Shown: piece by piece, positions 61,869-64,000 of the stretch
Numbering within the stretch: the stretch's first letter is position 1
Layout of the letters: every line of letters begins with the position of its first letter
Notes under the pieces: model-generated
What the model saw: the letters and a program-made list of their open reading frames with translations, nothing else
The model's database searches: none
What the model was told of the DNA's origin: nothing
Origin: CAVYTF01 sp963771435
GTDB lineage: Bacteria > Bacteroidota > Bacteroidia > Chitinophagales > Chitinophagaceae
Reading direction: 5' to 3'
Assembly: GCA_963771435.1 (NCBI GenBank)
Contig: CAVYTF010000026.1
Coordinates: forward strand, 1 to 64,000
DNA: 64,000 nucleotides
Program-made: the position numbers and the translations under genes

Positions 61869-63854
61869 TTGAAAGAATTTAGAAGATTTTTGCTAAAGAA
61901 GCATATCGCACCCAAATGGCTGATTTTTATATTAGATCTCCTGATTTGCATTTTTTCTATTGTCTATGCCAATTATTTAGTAGAAGACGTTCACTCGATC
62001 TCAATAACTAATCTCGTCTTTTGGTATATGGTATCTATAACGGGTATTCTAAATTGCATCTTTTTTTCTATTTTAAGAACTTACGACGGTATAATTAGGT
62101 TTTCGGATTTTCAGGAAGCATTAAGAAGCATCAGTGCTGTGTTTTGTTCTTTCATAAGCATGCTTATTTTAAATATAGTTCTTGTTATTCTCAAAATACC
62201 CCCTTTCATTTCCACTTCTGCCTTATTTATTTATTTTTTTATTGGAGCATTTCTCATTTTTGGTTACAGGCTGCTTGTAAAATCATTATATAATGCTAGT
62301 CTTAATGAAGGCAATGTAACACCTGTAGTTATTTGTGGCGCTGGCTTAAATGCTTCTTTATTTGTAAAAACAATTGAGCAAATTTCCAATGGTACTTATA
62401 AAGTGAAAGCATTTATTGATGATGATGAAAAACTGATCGGTAAAACAATCGATAATTTGAAAATATTTTCTTACGCCAATTTGCATGACATCCTTTATTC
62501 CTACAATGTACAAATGCTTTTTTTTGCCAGTCAAAATGTGGATGTGCATATAAAAAATAAAGTAGTGGATGAATGCCTTCTTATGCACGTGAAAGTGATG
62601 AACATTCCGCCCATTCATAATTGGATGAAAGGCAATCTCAATATTAATCAATTACAGGAAGTTAAGATAGAAGAGCTGCTTAACAGGCCTACTATTGAAT
62701 TGAGAAATGAGAACATGGTTAATGAACTACGCCATAAACGCATATTAATTACCGGTGCCGCAGGCTCTATTGGAAGTGAACTTGCAAGACAAATTGCGAG
62801 TATTTATCCTTCTTCTTTGATCATTTGTGATCAAACAGAGACAGGATTATATGATGTTGAATATAGTTTACAAAAAGAATTTAAGCTGGGTAATGCTTTA
62901 CAGGTTTTTCTTGGTGATGTAAAGGATGAAAGCTCAATGAAACAAATGTTTGAATTGTACAAGCCAAACATTATTTTTCATGCTGCAGCATATAAGCACG
63001 TGTCAATGATGGAAAAACATCCTTGTGAAGCCATTCGTAATAATGTATTAGGTTCAAAAATTTTAGCTGACTTATCGCAGATGTATGAAGTGGAAAGGTT
63101 TGTGCTGGTTTCTACAGATAAAGCCATTAATCCTGCCAATATAATGGGCGCATCAAAGCGTATTGCTGAAATTTATTGCCATTCTTTGCATGGCCGCAAC
63201 TTAGAAATAAATGAGCATCCTTATGTTTATCAACTCCATGGCAACCATCAGCGAAAACGGACAAAGTTCATAACCACACGTTTTGGAAATGTATTAGGTT
63301 CCAACGGTTCCGTGATTCCCAGGTTTCAGCAACAGATCGCCAATGGTGGGCCTGTAACAGTAACACATCCCGAGATCATCCGTTTCTTTATGACCATCCC
63401 CGAAGCCTGCTCTCTTGTGTTAGAAGCAGCGATTATGGGCAATGGCGGCGAAGTATTTTTGTTTGATATGGGCGAGCCTGTGAAGATTTTAGACCTTGCC
63501 AAAAAGATGATATGGTTAAGCGGGCACGAACCAGGAAAAGATATTGAAATACATTTTACGGGTTTGCGGCCAGGCGAAAAATTATATGAGGAACTGCTCA
63601 ATAAACATGAAGAAGTTGTGCCTACGCATCATAAAAAAATATTGATCGCAAAAGTAATTGAGTACGATTTTGAAAAAATCTCCTCCAGCATTGATAAGTT
63701 ACTTTCTTTTGCCGATAATAATAACGAGGAAGCTCTTGTAAAACAAATAAAACACATAGTGCCGGAATATTTTTCCACCAATACGGTTTATAGAGAAATG
63801 ATTGAAAAAGATTCTCCAATAATTGCCCACCTCGCTTCTCCTTCTTATGTATAG
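61869..63854 (+). CDS. CapD/WbpM/FlaA1-like nucleotide-sugar 4,6-dehydratase
   Basis: A 661-residue membrane dehydratase. Four hydrophobic helices (~12-140) and a CoA-binding-like Rossmann (VVICGAGLNASLFVK, ~155) precede the catalytic SDR domain (~290-600). That domain shows ILITGAAGSIGSELARQI, DVKDESSM, FHAAAYKHVSMMEKHPCEAIRNNVLGSK and the catalytic region VLVSTDKAINPANIMGASKRIAE. TRFGNVLGSNGSVIPRFQQQI and LRPGEKLYEELL follow. The long form acts on UDP-GlcNAc to give 4-keto-6-deoxy sugars such as QuiNAc or FucNAc precursors, which suits initiation by the adjacent PglC-like enzyme. The start appears to be TTG 61869. Confidence 0.9.
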   Translation: MKEFRRFLLKKHIAPKWLIFILDLLICIFSIVYANYLVEDVHSISITNLVFWYMVSITGILNCIFFSILRTYDGIIRFSDFQEALRSISAVFCSFISMLILNIVLVILKIPPFISTSALFIYFFIGAFLIFGYRLLVKSLYNASLNEGNVTPVVICGAGLNASLFVKTIEQISNGTYKVKAFIDDDEKLIGKTIDNLKIFSYANLHDILYSYNVQMLFFASQNVDVHIKNKVVDECLLMHVKVMNIPPIHNWMKGNLNINQLQEVKIEELLNRPTIELRNENMVNELRHKRILITGAAGSIGSELARQIASIYPSSLIICDQTETGLYDVEYSLQKEFKLGNALQVFLGDVKDESSMKQMFELYKPNIIFHAAAYKHVSMMEKHPCEAIRNNVLGSKILADLSQMYEVERFVLVSTDKAINPANIMGASKRIAEIYCHSLHGRNLEINEHPYVYQLHGNHQRKRTKFITTRFGNVLGSNGSVIPRFQQQIANGGPVTVTHPEIIRFFMTIPEACSLVLEAAIMGNGGEVFLFDMGEPVKILDLAKKMIWLSGHEPGKDIEIHFTGLRPGEKLYEELLNKHEEVVPTHHKKILIAKVIEYDFEKISSSIDKLLSFADNNNEEALVKQIKHIVPEYFSTNTVYREMIEKDSPIIAHLASPSYV

Positions 63855-63881
63855 CTTAATGCTAATGCTTATTTTTGTTTC

Positions 63882-64000
63882 ATGACCTTAAATCCTTTCC
63901 GCTCGCGTAAGATAAAACCTGACCTTTCTTTTATTGGCGTTGATATGCATTCTCACCTGCTTCCCGGCTTGGATGACGGGTTGCAGGCTTTAGAACAGAC
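63882..64000 (+). CDS. CpsB/YwqE-type PHP-domain tyrosine phosphatase, cut by the window edge
   Basis: Only the first 39 codons are present: MTLNPFRSRKIKPDLSFIG then VDMHSHLLPGLDDGLQALE. The DMHSHLLPGxDDG motif holds the first metal-binding His pair of PHP phosphatases. Such enzymes dephosphorylate Wzc-type BY-kinases, and one is expected for the Wzc-like protein at 23863. The ATG at 63882 follows the dehydratase by 27 bases. The protein continues to the right. Confidence 0.8.
   Translation, partial: MTLNPFRSRKIKPDLSFIGVDMHSHLLPGLDDGLQALEQ

Overview
The window comes from a low-GC member of the Bacteroidota, most likely the Chitinophagia/Sphingobacteriia branch. The evidence is two secreted proteins with type IX secretion (T9SS) C-terminal sorting signals (type A at 4106-5347, type B at 8924-11581), a SusC-like outer-membrane barrel, an UpxY/NusG-like antiterminator heading a polysaccharide locus, -7 boxes of the form TAnnTTTG, and frequent TTG/GTG starts. 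I could not run a database search, so species-level placement is open.

Layout. 1-1171 is the C-terminal two thirds of urocanate hydratase, broken by two frameshifts. 1203-23057 is ordinary core/accessory sequence: two MFS transporters, a papain-family lipoprotein with a decayed copy of its own 3' end behind its terminator, an Lnb/DUF4105 membrane protein + alpha/beta hydrolase + T9SS type B protein (a compact operon), a phosphohexomutase, Pcm methyltransferase, a TonB-receptor-like barrel, tRNA-His(GTG), cystathionine beta-synthase, a CNNM/CorC-type membrane protein and the Prc/Tsp protease. 23058-64000 is one very long, almost entirely + strand surface-polysaccharide locus that runs off the right edge.

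How the polysaccharide locus works. The export machinery is at the head: OPX lipoprotein (Wza-like), Wzc-like chain-length kinase with a Tyr/Gly tail, UpxY antiterminator. Two complete nonulosonic-acid cassettes follow: cytidylyltransferase, SDR, NeuB, NeuC (27883-32077), then NeuB, NeuC, NeuA (32100-34958). Next come a Wzm/Wzt ABC exporter with a C-terminal glycan-binding domain, FkbM and TylF-type methyltransferases, sugar aminotransferases and a NeuD-like acetyltransferase, about ten glycosyltransferases, an asparagine synthase, a ligase/polymerase-like membrane protein, a WlbA-like oxidoreductase with DegT aminotransferase, a PglC/WcaJ-like initiating phosphoglycosyl transferase, a CapD/WbpM-like dehydratase, and the start of a CpsB/YwqE-type phosphatase. 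No Wzx flippase is visible.

The most unusual signal is not a gene. Four separate non-coding stretches (20363-20593, 29441-29608, 52550-52924, 59743-59985) are tandem arrays with a period of exactly 21 bp but largely different unit sequences. Two of them share a 17-bp core in opposite orientation. 21 bp is two turns of B-DNA and also seven codons, so all four show spurious long reading frames. Several sit beside genomic damage: an internally deleted FkbM gene, frameshifted genes, and a G-rich block of atypical composition. A compact structured element (29711-29785) lies next to the second array.

At least seven single- or double-base frameshifts interrupt otherwise good genes (hutU twice, neuB, a hypothetical, the ligase-like protein, a glycosyltransferase, a DegT aminotransferase). 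Some lie in homopolymers of 8-9 bases. They may be assembly errors, pseudogenes or, for the two in long A/T runs, phase variation; the sequence alone cannot decide.
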